Translations under genes and position numbers: made by a program
Shown: positions 11,101 through 23,469 of the stretch, piece by piece
Numbering within the stretch: position 1 is the first letter of the stretch
Layout of the letters: each line of letters starts with the position of its first letter
Assembly: GCA_023079485.1 (NCBI GenBank)
Contig: CM041083.1
Coordinates: 171,733,480-171,797,479 of the forward strand
Length of the DNA: 64,000 nt
Direction of reading: 5' to 3'
From: Archilochus colubris
Lineage: Eukaryota > Chordata > Aves > Apodiformes > Trochilidae
Notes under the pieces: generated by a model
Told to the model about the DNA's origin: nothing
Seen by the model: only the letters and a program-made list of their open reading frames with translations
Databases searched by the model: none

Positions 11101-14100
11101 TTATAATGATAAACTGACTAATTGATACAAATGAAGTTCACAGGCTAAGTCAAACAAAATAACTCTGTAGCACCATCACAAACAGGGAGTGAGGAAAACA
11201 AAGTCAGAAAGTAAAAAATAATGTTAAACAAATCCACAGCAGTTTACCACTATTTTGTGCATGCTGTATGTGGGGAAAAAACCTAAACAGCATATTAAGG
11301 CCACAAAAATGAAGGAAAAAAATCATATGATGGTTGCATGTGCAATCACTATTCTCTCCCCTCTGCAAGGAATATCATTAAATGTGTGGGATGAATCGGA
11401 TCACAATGGGGGGAAAATAGCACAGAGGAGCAGAAGACTTCATCATGATGCATACAGTGAATTAATCAGAGAACCAGGATTATTCGGGTGGTTATAAATG
11501 TAACTTTTCCCTTTAAAGCTTGAAATAAATCTTTGTCTCTATATCCTTAAAAATCTTCTCCTCAGGAGCAAGTTATCACGTGAGACTTACAGCCTTGTTG
11601 GGCAAGTGGTTCAGTGCTCCAGTTGCTGTATTTATGAGCTGTTGGCCAGAGAAGACTGTCATCCCAGACAGCAGATGGATGGATGGCATCCAATGCCTTA
11701 TCTTTAGAGGATGGTTAAAGAAGCCTGAGCTTGTTATGCTGAGCAGAATTTGCTTTATGTGCCAGGATCTGATGGAAGTATTTAAAGGTGTAAAGAGAAG
11801 CATGGCCAGATCAACCAGACCAGGTTCAGTCGTTCTTTACAGCCTTTCAGAACACACTGGTGATGCTTGGCAGTGTGATAAACAAATGTTTAAATCCTCT
11901 TCCCTCTCTTTAAACTTGATTTGTCATTTTCTCAGCAATATTTATTCCTGAGGATTTCAAATTTTAGGAGATGGTTATTTTTAAGAATTTATAACTCACC
12001 CAAAGTTAAATGGAATTTGATGGGACGAAGTATTTCTTTAGCCTAAGGGTTTCCTCCCTGCTGAATCTGGAAGGTTTTTCTGCAACTGCAGGGGGGGATT
12101 AGAGCAGCCTTAAAAAAACCCAGGAGTCTAGGAAGAATAGGATGTGTTAGGCTGTCTTCTGCAGACCACTACTTGCTTCCTTGCAAAGGCACCTGTGGTC
12201 ATTTTTTTAAAGGACCTCCTGCATATGCAACTTCATACATGGAACCTATAAAGTAAAAAGAGCACTTAGCAGTGACAGAGTATCTTGTGTTTCCAACCTC
12301 TTATTCACCTCCCTGAAGTTGTGCCACACACCTGAAAAGGATATGAGGTTTATGGGCCACAAGGAAAGCAAGGAAAAGTTGTTCTGGAGTCTGGTAGTTC
12401 AGGAAAAGAAGTGAGGTGGACTTTTTGCCTCATTTTAGTCAAAGACATCATTTTTATTGCATCAAGTGTTAATACCTGAATAGATTTGTCCTGTCTATAT
12501 TTTAGCTTCTGTTAAATGTTCAGGGTGAATCATCTCATATTATTACTATGTCTGAACACTCTGGGTTCTCCTTCCAGTCAATGGAGAAAAATAAGCACTT
12601 TTAGGGCAGAGTACATTTCACAGTACATCTGCATACACTATACCTGAGCTGAATTACAACACAGGAGTCCTGTTTCTCTCACTAATTATGAAGGGGGAAG
12701 TTTCTCTGAAGTGGTCATCTACAAGTTAAACATCAACACTAGAGCAGAGAATTCACCCAAGGTGTGAACTGCTGTGAATTAAGTTGAGGAGGTTCTGGGG
12801 ATGATCCTCCACTTTAGTCAAGGTATCTTATGATGCCCAGGGCCTGGAGGGCAGCAAATCTGTCTGACCCCCACGGAGGTAGTGAACCTGAGGGCTTCTT
12901 GGTGCCACACATCTTTGGCAACCTGAAAGCTTGGGACCTATCTTCAGCTCCCTCTGCAAGTGCTTCAGAACTTCTTTGGGCTGCCCATCTGCTACCTGCA
13001 AGGCTGACTGGGGGCCTAGGAAACACTTTGAAGACATAGAAATCATTACTAAAGTTAAGCATTTCAGAGTGTGCATTTTTGGGGGAATATTTAAGAGTTT
13101 CAGTTACATGCCTTTTACGTGCCGTTTTTGTCTTGAATGAACACATTTCAGGGTGTTCTGCAGAACAGACATCCTGTCTGTTGGTCTCCTCATTTAAGTG
13201 TATTAATTTCAAGGAGGAGACTTTGTAATTACCCTGATTATTTCGCTCAGTTCTCAGTAAAGTAACCCATTTCCTCAGGCAAAGGGCTGTCACACTTGTA
13301 CAAGGATGAAGCTCAGGGCTCCAAAGGGCAGGTAAACCATGCTGGCAGACATCTCCTTAGGTTGCAGTTGTGTCTACTGAAGTCTGAAGTGCCTGCCTAA
13401 TTCTCTGTCCCATCACAACCTTATATTTGCAGAATTTTATGCCAAAAGAGTCTGATATGCAAATAATAAAACATAAAACTTTGTCAAATCTGGTGGAATG
13501 AGGTGGGAGCAGCTCTGCTGGCAGATAGGATGCAGCAGGAGAGGGTTATGAACAGCTGGAGGAAAGATCCTGAGCAGTCTACATGCTGCTGACACAGCTG
13601 TTTGCTGAATGCACATCTGTCTTTGTCTCACTGGCAAAGAAATATTGGCAAAATCACAACACTATCGCTCTAAGTCAGAGGAATTTGATTTCAGATTATG
13701 CAGTTGGGAATTTATGTTTGTGTCTTGTATTAAAAAAATTCTTGTATAATGGATAAAACATGCCCCACACACAGAGATGTTGGAAGAAAAACCAATTCAA
13801 AATGCATAAAGGCATTTTGTCATATGCCCCATCTCTTGCCTTTGTTGAAGAGGACAAGAGGAGCTGGTCCTTTTAGGATGCTTTTAGGAAGCATCTGACC
13901 ATCTCTGCTTTGTCATACATTACATATTATGATAGACTGAAGCATCCATGATTCCATAATACTCTCTTTTACATAGTTTTTTTTATCCACTTCTTCTATT
14001 AGCAGTTTAACAATTCCCCTGCATAATATTTCTTCCATATAATAATATATCTGATAGTGATTAACTGAGGGTCTAAGAATTTCTCATTTTGTTTACTTTA

Positions 14101-15371
14101 AGGATATTAATGACACCAGATCTTCAACAGTCAGTAGCCTTGTCTGAGATAGTTTTAATTTACCTTAGAATGCCCTTTTCTGACCAAGTGTGTATGAAAG
14201 GATTTTCAGCATTAAGAGAATGCTATAATGTCTCATAGTATTTCAAAGACATGGCTGGTAATTTCTTTCTGTGATATTGCAGCTACTTAAGTCAACAGCA
14301 CTGTGTCCATTCCACATGATCATCTAATCTGGTTGTTCTTTCACCTTAGATTAAAAAAGAGTGACAGGGCTTTATACCTGTAAGCCAAAGTTTCTTCCTA
14401 GAGAAATTCCAGGCACTGCTCAGGAGTCTCTCAGTAAGTGATCAATCCCTACCTATCTACCTTCTGTTTTAAGCTCCACAATGAGATATAATGTTGGAGG
14501 GATTGCTTTTAGCTCTTGTTAGCAGGAGGCTATCTAGGAGTATGCCTGAGTCTTTCTCAGCTACATCAGTAGGATGCATTACTTGAAGATGTGAGTTACC
14601 TGACACGACATCCTGGCTCAGGAAAGCAGACTTCAGTGCTAATGTGGAGGTTATGATCTGTCTTCCTGTGGTTTACAGGCCTATAAAGTCTGCCTCCTGT
14701 ATCTGGCCACTAATCTGAACTGAATTCTTTCCTGACCTGGTGAAAAGCATTGAAATCTGATGTCTGTTGTCTTTTGATTAAGATTAAAGTACTAAGTATA
14801 ACATTGACCTACTCCTGGTTAAAATGAAACCCTCTTGACATGGGTTTCCCAGCTTTCTGTTATTTACAGTGATGCTCTCACTACAACATGGTTCTTCACT
14901 GTAGATAAGCACTTACTGGAATTAGTTTGCTCCACAATACAGAAAGATCACAAACTTCCATAGCAAATTCTTGCCCTGTGGTCTGAAAAATATGGTATAT
15001 ACCAAAAGCACAGATGATACCTTAGGATATGGGAGCAACTTTTTCTGTGTGTTATGTTTTGTAGAACACAGAGATTGAATGTTTTGGATATACTGTTGGT
15101 AACAGGATGTTAATTGTCAGGGACCATCTGGTGGGAAATTGATTGACCATGAGTCAGATGAATATCATTTAGAGATTTAGCAACATTTGGGAAATCATGT
15201 AGAAGTTTTTCTGGTTTTCTCCCTCTGCTTTCCTTTAACAGTGGTCACATTTTAAGCTAAATTTTAGGTGGATTTATCTTTAAATTCCTGTTTATGCAAG
15301 AAGGAAGACAGTGCAAAACTGACCTTTCAGTTTCATTATAATATTATAATGGTAACATAATGGTGATATAA
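8184..15371. other. longest stretch without a recognised repeat; no gene seen
   Basis: I find no CR1, LTR or RNA gene here. The longest open frames are 9535-9975 plus (146 codons), 11580-11951 plus (123 codons) and 12814-13293 minus (159 codons). None shows a domain, signal peptide or family motif, and they overlap other frames on both strands. Short T runs lie at about 10039-10053. Conserved regulatory DNA could sit here, but only a multi-species alignment would show it. Confidence 0.5.
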
Positions 15372-15656
15372 TAGTCTCTTGTCCCAAATAACAAGCAATA
15401 AGACAAGAGAAAATGTCCTCAAGTTGTGCCAGGGGAGGTTTAGATGGGATATTAGGAAAAAATTCTTCACCAAAAGGGTTGTCAAGCACTGGAACTGGCT
15501 GCCCAGAGAAGTTATTGTGTCACCATCCCTGGAGGTGTTTAAAAGCTGTGTAGATGTGATGCTTAGAGACATGGTTTAGTGATGGACTTGGCAATATCAG
15601 GTTAACAGATGGACTCAATCTTAAAAGTCTTTTCTGACCAAAACAATTCTAAGTAT
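15372..15656 (+). mobile_element. CR1 LINE, 3' terminal fragment with open C-terminal frame
   Basis: The frame 15379-15579 reads the end of the CR1 reverse-transcriptase protein: '[14 protein letters not shown]', '[15 protein letters not shown]' and '[19 protein letters not shown]' followed by its natural stop. A 3' UTR of about 75 bp follows, ending in a worn CAATTCTAAGTATTC tail. The copy begins at a TCTCTTGTCCC block, deep inside the original open frame. It is moderately diverged and clearly not active. Confidence 0.9.
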
Positions 15657-15837
15657 TCAGTCAGTATAAGATTCCCTTCTGACATAAACAGCTTTAGAGA
15701 ATTCATTCCAGACTTATAGTGCTGAATTTAATAGTGTATAATTATAAATGCAGGGTTTCTCCTGTTCTTGTGAAGTGCAGAGATGTTTGGATGGCCATGA
15801 TTTTAAAGATGGTTCTGCTCCTTCCTGCATGTGTGAT

Positions 15838-16060
15838 GCCCTCTGCTCAGCACTAGTGAGACACATCCAGATGTGCTGGGTCCAGTCCTGGGCTTCCCAG
15901 TGCAATGACACAAATGGGATTAAGGGTCTGGTGCATCTGATGTAAGAGGAGAAATTGAGGGAGCCTTGAGAAAGAGGAGGCTCAGAGGAATCTTATCTGT
16001 GTGGGAAGGAATGAAGAAAACAAGCCAGTAACCAGAGAATGAACATGAGGTGACAGGAAC
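15838..16060 (+). mobile_element. degenerate CR1 LINE fragment
   Basis: The stretch CTCAGCACTAGTGAGACACA followed by GTCCAGTCCTGGGC corresponds to the CR1 segment encoding '[16 protein letters not shown]'. It is followed by blocks equivalent to '[19 protein letters not shown]', with gaps and stops. It lies ~180 bp after the previous CR1 in the same orientation but represents an earlier part of the element, so the two are separate insertions. Confidence 0.7.
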
Positions 16061-16348
16061 ATGCTGTTCCTTTAAAAAGTTAAGTCCTGGATCCCACAGC
16101 ATCTCTAGTAATTACCCATTGAAAATCTAAATTTCACACGTTTGTGGCTTGGCTTCTCTGCCTTCAGCGCAACCCCTTTGGCCCTGTAAAACACTTACCT
16201 GGAATTAAAAAGTTACAAAGGAAAACTGGAGAGCTTTTACCAAATTGAGGGTTAATTTTTGTGGTTATGTCTCAAACTGATGTGATTCAGCATTGTGGTG
16301 CTTCCTTTAAATCTTTATTTCCTAGTTTTTCAAAATGCAAGAACAATT

Positions 16349-16430
16349 GGCTATAATTATAGCCATAATTATACATAATTATAATTATATATATTATTAC
16401 ATATAATAATTATCTATCTAATATAATAAC
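16349..16430. repeat. AT-rich palindromic tract
   Basis: It begins with the perfect 16-base palindrome GGCTATAATTATAGCC (16349-16364), then an irregular run of ATAATTAT units. It could extrude a cruciform. Short AT palindromes are common near microsatellites, so function should not be assumed. Confidence 0.8.
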
Positions 16431-16505
16431 CACAACCATTTAGCCAGGAATAGGTCAATGTTGTCCTTAGTATTTTAATCTTAATCAAAAGACAACAGAC
16501 AACCA

Positions 16506-16545
16506 TAATAATAATAATAATAATAGTAATAACAATAATAATAAT
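16506..16545. repeat. (AAT)n microsatellite
   Basis: About a dozen AAT/ATA units, interrupted by GTAAT and CAAT variants. Confidence 0.93.
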
Positions 16546-19500
16546 TTAATTCATTATTCATGCTGTCTTATTACAAATGTTTTTACATTTATTTTACCTA
16601 GTGAGAGAAGTACAAGGAATTCGGGTCTAATACTAAGGTGAGTACCTATTACACTGTCAGTAAATAGATTTTCTGTTTGGTTTTGTGTTTGTGCACCAGG
16701 CTGCAGCCCAAACCCTGCCCTGCTTGGCTGTGTGTTAAACACCATTCTGTTAATGGGGAACAGTAGTACTGTGGTGTGTTGAGCTGAACAAATACTTTTT
16801 CTATGTTATCTTTGGTACTTTCCTCCTTCAAATAATCACTGATGTGAAATATATGAGAATATAATACAACCTGACATGTAGGTTTGAAGCAAACCAATCA
16901 ATTAATCTGAATGAAGCGATAACCCAATTTTCTCAGAAAGGTTCAGCAATAGTAAATTTATCTTAATATTTCCTTGAGCTAACATAGCCAGAGCTGAGGG
17001 TTCATCCTGCTTGCACAACCCTGGTTTTGGGACAGGTGATCTGGATGAGTAGAAGTTCTTTGGTTCATAGAAATCATGCTTATAATCCAGAAACTCATGA
17101 GTTTGGTTTTCACACAGAGATGAAGGCTCCATTACTGATCAATAGCCATGCAAATCATTCCCAGAAGAGTCACCACAGTGTAAAGAGTAATGCAGTACAT
17201 GCCTAATGTCCCAGCAGCAGGAATTGTCTGAGACATCCAGGGAAGGAATAATAAGAGTCACAATAAGGATTGGATCTACGTTCCTCTCATCATCCATTTT
17301 CTCCTGCTCATAGACATTCAGCCTCTGCAAGGGCTGAAGGAGGAACTCCTGGTTTGGACAGAAGGTACTGTCTCCTGTGTGCCCACAAAGTGGGTTTAAA
17401 CATCCTCCCCTGACCAGTGATCCTATTCTGACCATGGAAGAGCAGCTCCTCTTCCTTCATAGGGATAGAATAGGATCCAGCTCAGAGATAAGTAGGTGGG
17501 CTCATGGCAACCATCATCAGCCATCCAGGCTGATCTCAGAGAGTCCCTGTACTGAGGGCCAGACTGTAGGCCATCATCTAACAGGTGTGTTCAACTTAAC
17601 TTCCTATGCTAAGATTTATCACAAGGAAATTGTCTGCATCAACTTTCCAGCCCCCACCTTGGTTCCTCTCTTGTTCAGGAGAGAAAAGGCAACTTCAAAT
17701 AAAGCCCTAGTACAGCTCCATGTTGATAAAGGGTATTGTGTAGCTAGCTTTAATCTAGGTAGAACGTTTGATATGAACCTGAGAGTCCTTGCAGATAACT
17801 TCAAAGCTGAGCCTAATAATCAGCAGAGCTATATGTCTATTGATCACTCTGTGGGTTGTTGTTGGGCTTTTTTTAAACCAAGGATTAAAAAAAATACAGA
17901 AGCCAAATTCAAATCACACAATTTTCAGCTGCATGTATTCCTGCCAGTAAAATTTATATCTGTTGAGATGTGAGCAGGCAGCTAAGTCCAATTTGAATAA
18001 AACTGGAAGCTGTAAGAATTGAAAATATCATTTACATTGCCTATCATAGTGATATGGCAACATTTAAATGCAAATACATGCCCAAATACTTTAAAGCAGG
18101 GCTGAGGTATATGACTGAAATCTCTGCCCAAGCAAGAATGCAGACAGTTACATAATATTTCTACAAACCCAATTTGTGCACCTGAAGTTTCTGCAAACGT
18201 GTTTGAAATGCTGCTGGCATTTCAGTATGGGCCCCTTTGAACAATTTTCTGCTGCTCTTCCCCATCAGTTTCCCCTGTGCACAGAGAAAAACTTGACCAG
18301 ACAATTTCATCTTGGGAGGTTCACCTGAGACCTATGTTTGCCTTTTAGAAACAAACATTTTGTGACTGCCTTGAGAACTGGGGCTGTAGTGATGATGCCA
18401 AACATATACTTCCAAATCTAAGCCCAAGAGACCTATTAAGCTGTTTTTTCCCAGGACTGCAGAGCACAGGACTGGAAAGAAGTCAGTGGTTTATGTTGTT
18501 GTGTTCAGATCTTCGTTTTGTGTGCGTTGCTTTGTTCCAACCACCATCCTGCCACTGAATGTATAGGGAGGACAGATCCTGGAGAGAAAGAGCTCTGAAG
18601 CTTTTTTCCTGGATTAACATGCCAGAATATGTGGTGCCTATAAATTCTGTGCCATGTGAAAGAGGATGAGGGGACAGCACCTTAAAGAACTGAAGGAGGA
18701 GCCACGAGTGTTCTCCTGTGACAGACATCCAAGGTGATGCCTTTCCTCACCTGCAAACATGATGTGACAACACACCAGAACTGTTTTGCCCTCCAGAGAT
18801 GCTAATACTTAAACCAATTCCTGCAGCTGATTTTGTGCTATTTGGGAGTGAAGTGCAGTCAGCTGAAGCCTGGGGAATTCAGATCAACTTTTCATTAGTT
18901 TTGGTGACATAATTTGAAGAAACAGCAGCTGAAGGCTCCCTGTGAATGCAAGTCAGGATATTCTTCCTAATTATGAACCCTACCAGGTGAACTCATTTAG
19001 AGCATGAGGAACTATCATTCTCCCTGGCTCACTTGGAGTAACCCCACTGCACTGAAGAAGAGGAAAGCCCAGGATATGTCCAGGATAACATTAGAGTGCT
19101 GTTGGGGTCAAAATGCATGGAAGACTAAATGAAAAGCTGTGCCCATACTAAAGAGCCCATGTATACCTAGACTCCTCTGATCCAGAAAGAACTTGGGAAT
19201 CCAAGTCAGCTCCAACAATTCCCTCTAGTTTTACAAAGCCTTCGTTTGCAAAGCCTCTTTATTTAGAATAACTGATTGTACTGCCTCAGTTGGTGAGAGT
19301 TATTCTAAATAAAGAGGCACAAATACTTAATTTTAATAGTCTATTTGACCAATTATATCAACCCCCCCGTGGTATAACAAACTACAGTGTGCACAGGTAT
19401 GTGACTACAGCTGGAGAAAGAAGCTAGTGGGGGGGGGAAGAAAAACTGCTCTCTTGTTGGTGGGACACCCAGTTCCAGTGTGTACTTAACAGTAAGGAAA

Positions 19501-20149
19501 TCAGTGCTTTGACATCAGCCCTAGAGGTGTTCAAGTTCTCAGTGTGTTGTGACCCATAATGCTGATGCATATCTTCACTTCAGCTAGATGTGGAGATCCA
19601 GGAGGACAGGTCCTTCCAGGAAGGGAGCAGCACTGCTCCATGTGAGAAAATGAGTCACTGGCCTGGTGGCTCAGACTTTTCCATTGTGTTTCGAGGTGAG
19701 AAGGAGGAGGGAACAAGAGGAGGTCTGAAGGAGACCATTTTCTTAGTCCTACTCCTAGCAATTCTCTTCCTGCCTTTGGTTGCAAGTGCCCACCCTGTTT
19801 TCTGGTACTTCAGTCTGAAGCTCTTTGTTCTCCCCACTCATGTCTCTTTGAGCAGCTACTACTTCATATATACCTTCTCCTCTCTCTCCTCTTTGCTTCA
19901 CTTTCCTCTCCTCTGCTGCTGACATCTGTTTTGAAGCTATGAGATCTGGCTGCTTTTTCTCGGAGCTCCTTCCCTTTTCACACAAATTCCCTGCTTCCCT
20001 CAGATTACATTTCTTCTTTTTTTTTTTTTTTTCACCCTCATATCCTAACTTGGGAGGGAGTTCTCCTGTAATGGCTACACCACATCCAATGATCAGGAGA
20101 GTGGCAGCCACTCTTGAGTTACAGTAGTTGAGCCATATTCTTTAATCTC
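16546..20149. other. no gene; one long motif-free open frame and a hairpin
   Basis: No repeat family is recognised here apart from the hairpin listed at 19253. The frame 17377-17973 plus (198 codons) is the longest open frame outside CR1, but its translation has no domain, signal peptide or repeat. An overlapping minus frame (17139-17435) is also open, which argues for chance. A poly-G run lies at about 19429-19437 and a T run at about 20016-20033. Confidence 0.5.
19253..19318. repeat. perfect 21-bp inverted repeat (hairpin)
   Basis: The arm at 19253-19273 (GCCTCTTTATTTAGAATAACT without its last base) is the exact reverse complement of the arm at 19298-19318. The loop is 24 nt. Pairing stops abruptly at both outer ends (A opposite A). 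The size matches a short microRNA-like stem, a small foldback transposon relic or a repair scar. I recognise no family seed or terminal motif. The arms contain TTTATT/AATAAA, so either strand would also present a polyadenylation-like hexamer. Confidence 0.9.
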
Positions 20150-20256
20150 ATGATGGTTTTCTTCTTCTTTTTGATGTACATTGGACCTTAAACAAGGCCA
20201 AAATTCCAATCCTGCTGCCATTGGTAATAAAAGCTGTAGAGCATTCAGGACTTTGA
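20150..20256 (+). mobile_element. possible left part of a CR1 split by an LTR-like block
   Basis: Ahead of the block at 20257 the sequence AAGCTGTAGAGCATTCAGGA can be read as a worn form of the CR1 segment encoding 'DDTKLW.. IQ'. If the block to 21210 is removed and one copy of CTTTGA kept, the frame joins to '[15 protein letters not shown]' of the CR1 at 21215. The match is short and needs an indel upstream, so this is inference. Confidence 0.3.
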
Positions 20257-21210
20257 CAACGACATGGAAGTCTTATTTTCTAAATATCTTTATTACAGAT
20301 TACTGCAAATTATTATTAGTAAAGCAGCTATTCAAGTAATAAGGCAAATATATATAAAATTATTACTAAATTACTACCAGCAAAGCAAGTTTGTGTATAC
20401 ATACATATATATATTTCAATAATAACACTAATCAATAGTAGCAGCTAGTGTATATTTAAATATTACAGCTTATTAGAAAATTATCACTAGAAAAGCAGCA
20501 AATACAGTTATGATTAATCACATATAAACAAATCCTATATATTATTCAAAATTATACCAGTGTGGCACTTACCAAACTGCTCCCAGAAGCAGGACCTCAA
20601 AATCAACGACAGAAATATAATTTAAAAATTTTCCACATCACAGAGCCAGGTCAGACTATTATCCCCAGCAATGGTCCAACTTGCCCAGGACATCTGGTAG
20701 AAAAGTTTGTGCAGGGGGAGTTGTCAAACAAAAAGATTCCATATTGGATAGAAAGCAAGTCAAATTTATACCACAGGGATAGAAGGGGTATAGGACACTA
20801 TCACCTGGAGCAGCCAATAGATGCTGCTAATTTCCATTTTTCACCTGGGGTGCCAATAGACAATGACGTTTTCTATTCTTGCAGATCAATTTTTATTTTT
20901 GCAGACTGTTCTACTATTAATTCAGTTAGAATAGCCAATGGCAGTTGCCATTCTTATCAGGACCTTTTCCCTCCTTTCCAAACTATTTTTCACCTTTCCA
21001 GATGATAAGTTCCTGTTACGGTGTCTTGATTTTGTGCTTATAAATAGTCTCTCAGGATATCTCTGGATTTTAGGTACCTGGCTGCGCTTGAAAAGTGTCA
21101 GCTGTGCTTCTCAAGTGTGCTTGCACAGGACTAGTTCCCAGGCTGGAAAACAATTTCTTTGTCAGGATTTTTCCTCTAATAACCAGGTCGTCTCAATGGC
21201 AACCCAAGCA
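20257..21210 (-). mobile_element. probable LTR-like block inserted at a CR1, minus strand
   Basis: This ~950-bp block is unlike CR1. Its left side is very AT-rich, with irregular units of the type AAATTATTACTA and CAGCAAAGCA. It is flanked by the direct repeat CTTTGA (20251-20256 and 21211-21216), the 6-bp size used by class II retroviruses. On the minus strand it starts TGCTTGGG, has a TATAAATTT box (complement near 20767) and an AATAAA (complement near 20290). The other end lacks the expected CA, so the limits are not proven. Open frames inside (20562-21005) show no retroviral motif. Confidence 0.45.
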
Positions 21211-21214
21211 CTTT

Positions 21215-22054
21215 GATCTAGAAAGGCAACAGCACTACAGACTGGAGAGTTGGGCTGATTCCAACGGGATGAGGTTCAACACGGCCAAGTGCCGGGTCCT
21301 GCACTTTGGCCACAACAACCCCATGGGAAGCTCCAGGCTGGGGACAGAGTGGCTGGAGAGCAGCCAGACAGAGAGGGACCTGGGAGTCTGGATTGACAGG
21401 AAGCTGAACATGAGCCAGCAGTGTGCCCAGGTGGCCAAGAAAGCCAATGGCATCCTGGCCTGTATCAGGAACAGCGTAGCCAGCAGGTCCAGGGAAGTGA
21501 TTCTGCCCCTGTACTCAGCACTGGTGAGGCCACACCTCGAGTACTGTGTCCAGTTCTGGGCCCCTCAGTTTAGGAAGGATATCGAGGTGCTGGAGCAGGT
21601 CCAAAGGAGGGCAACCAGGCTGGTGAAGAGACTCGAGCACAGATCCTATGAGGAGAGGCTGAGGGAGCTGGGGCTGTTCAGCCTGGAGAAGAGGCAGCTC
21701 AGGGGAGACCTCATCGCTCTCTACAACCCCCTGAAAGGAAGTTGGAGCCAAGGGGGGGGGTTGGTCTCTTTTCCCAGGCAACTCTCAGCAAGACAAGAGG
21801 GCACGGTCTCAAGTTGTGCCAGGGGAGGTTTGGGTTGGATATTAGAAAGAATTTCTTTATAGAGAGGGTGAGCAGACATTGGAACGGGCTGCCCAGGGAA
21901 GTAGTGGATTCTCCATCCCTGGAGATATTTAAAAAGAGACTGGATGTGGCACTCAGTGCCATGGTCTGGTAACTGCAGCGGTAGTGGATCAAGGGTTGGA
22001 CTTGATGATCTCTGAGGTCCCTTCCAACCCAGCCAATTCTATGATTCTCTGATT
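21215..22054 (+). mobile_element. CR1 LINE, long 5'-truncated copy with reverse-transcriptase C-terminus
   Basis: This is the longest CR1 copy in the window. The frame opening at 21095 enters CR1 at about residue 41 (DLERQQ) and runs to about residue 220 through '[17 protein letters not shown]', '[15 protein letters not shown]', '[16 protein letters not shown]' and '[17 protein letters not shown]'. This is the thumb and C-terminal part of the reverse transcriptase, after the catalytic YADD. At the nine-G run 21752-21760 the frame shifts; the rest continues at 21742-21972 in another frame ('[20 protein letters not shown]' to a normal stop). The 3' UTR and ATTCTATG tail follow. The endonuclease and catalytic core are absent. 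Confidence 0.96.
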
Positions 22055-23469
22055 AATGCTCACCCTAAAGAAGAAGATCTACAAAAGGCATCCCAAAGTT
22101 TGTCTCCTTTCACATGCTGGACAAAATCAGACATTACCATGAGCAAAAGTAAATTCTGAGGATCCTTGTCACTGGTTTTGCTGGAAAATCTGTGAACTAA
22201 TGGACAATCCAGAAGTGGCCAAAATACTGACCTGCACTAATCACATGGCTGTAAACCTGCCAGAGAATCAGTAAATCTGTGGTCCTGAAAACTCACCTGA
22301 AGAAGGAGGAAACTCGTTTGGGTTTGTCAGTTTCTGTTGAGAGCATGTAGTTTGGAATCTGCAGCTTGCATTGTGGAGCATTGGTTTCACAGTGAGAAAA
22401 TTAGCATGTAAAAAGGGAGCCCAAAAGTTCTAGAATTGGGCTGCTGATTTTTGGTACTTAAACTGTAGTCACATACTTGAAAACAAAAAAGGAAAAAAAA
22501 AAGCAAAAAGAAAAAAGAAAAAAAGAAAAAAAATTTTTAGCAAAGCTTGAGAACATTTTTGGCTTCATTACCTGGTGCATAATGACAGAATTCAGACAGT
22601 ATGTGCAGCCATCAACACCCAGAGACTGCCTCATGTAAGTACAGAATAGGTCAAGGAAGAAGCTTTATGTGGGGTCAGAATTACTCAACACAACACAAGG
22701 AATATCCATCTCCAGCAGGCACTGGCAGGGTAGTACCCCAGAACAGAGCATTGCAGTTTTTTTCTTTTTCTCTTAGAACAATTGCTCAATTTTTCAAACC
22801 AAATCCCAATCTACAAAAAGACAGAATGCCTTCCTCCCTCTTGAGATGGGGGAATTTAAAGGCAGGTACTGCAAGTATAAAATGGAGTAAAAGCCCTGAG
22901 TTCCTGAAATACCACAGCAATGAAGTCTCTGCAAGTATTTAGATTATATCTTTATTGTAAAGAGCTTTTTCCCTGGAGTTTTCTCACTCTGTGCTACCTC
23001 CAAAATCATAACTCACTGCTGATGAACTGGAACAATGACAACGTACATTTATACAGCCTCAGAGTTGATGGAAGCCACGTTCCCAAGGCTACTCATTAAT
23101 TAATTCTAATTAAACAGAGCGGAAACCTTTAGACAAAAACATGGCCTTTTTCTGAGGCCACCTCAGGATCTGCAAAAGAATCCTGTAGGAGGGGTATCAG
23201 AGAGCAAACGTGCTCCTTGTGTGAGGGGAAGGGAGTTAGACAGTTTGAATTAAACAGTTCCCAGAAATACATGATGTGTCCTGGGGCTGATGCAGGATAT
23301 TGGGGTGAGGTGTCAAATGCAGAAGGATTTCAATAGAGCCAGTAGAATCAATATGAACAGGGCTTTCTGGTAATTTTTCTTTGCCCTCTGGCCCTGGGTT
23401 TTTTAATTACTTCCTTCACACTGCTCTCACACAGTTATCTACAAAACTGGCTAAGGGATTTCAGAGAGG
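22055..23469. other. no gene or recognised repeat apart from an A-rich tract
   Basis: An A-rich tract of (AAAAAG)-like units lies at 22481-22534. At about 23085-23130 there is an AT-core cluster with ATTAATTAATT followed by TCTAATTAAA. Homeodomain proteins can bind such sequence, but it is also frequent by chance in AT-rich DNA. The frame at 22601-22942 has no motif. Confidence 0.5.

Noticed and set aside
12814..13293. 159-codon minus-strand frame
   Set aside because: No recognisable motif; two other plus-strand frames overlap it.
17139..17435. Minus-strand frame with hydrophobic stretches in neighbouring phases, suggesting a membrane-protein pseudogene
   Set aside because: I could not connect the phases into a recognisable protein; too short to support.
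17377..17973. 198-codon open frame, longest outside CR1
   Set aside because: No domain, signal peptide or family motif; another frame is open on the opposite strand over part of it; no splice or promoter context.
21095..21862. 255-codon frame as a functional reverse transcriptase
   Set aside because: It lacks the endonuclease and the catalytic YADD core, and it is frameshifted at the G run 21752-21760.
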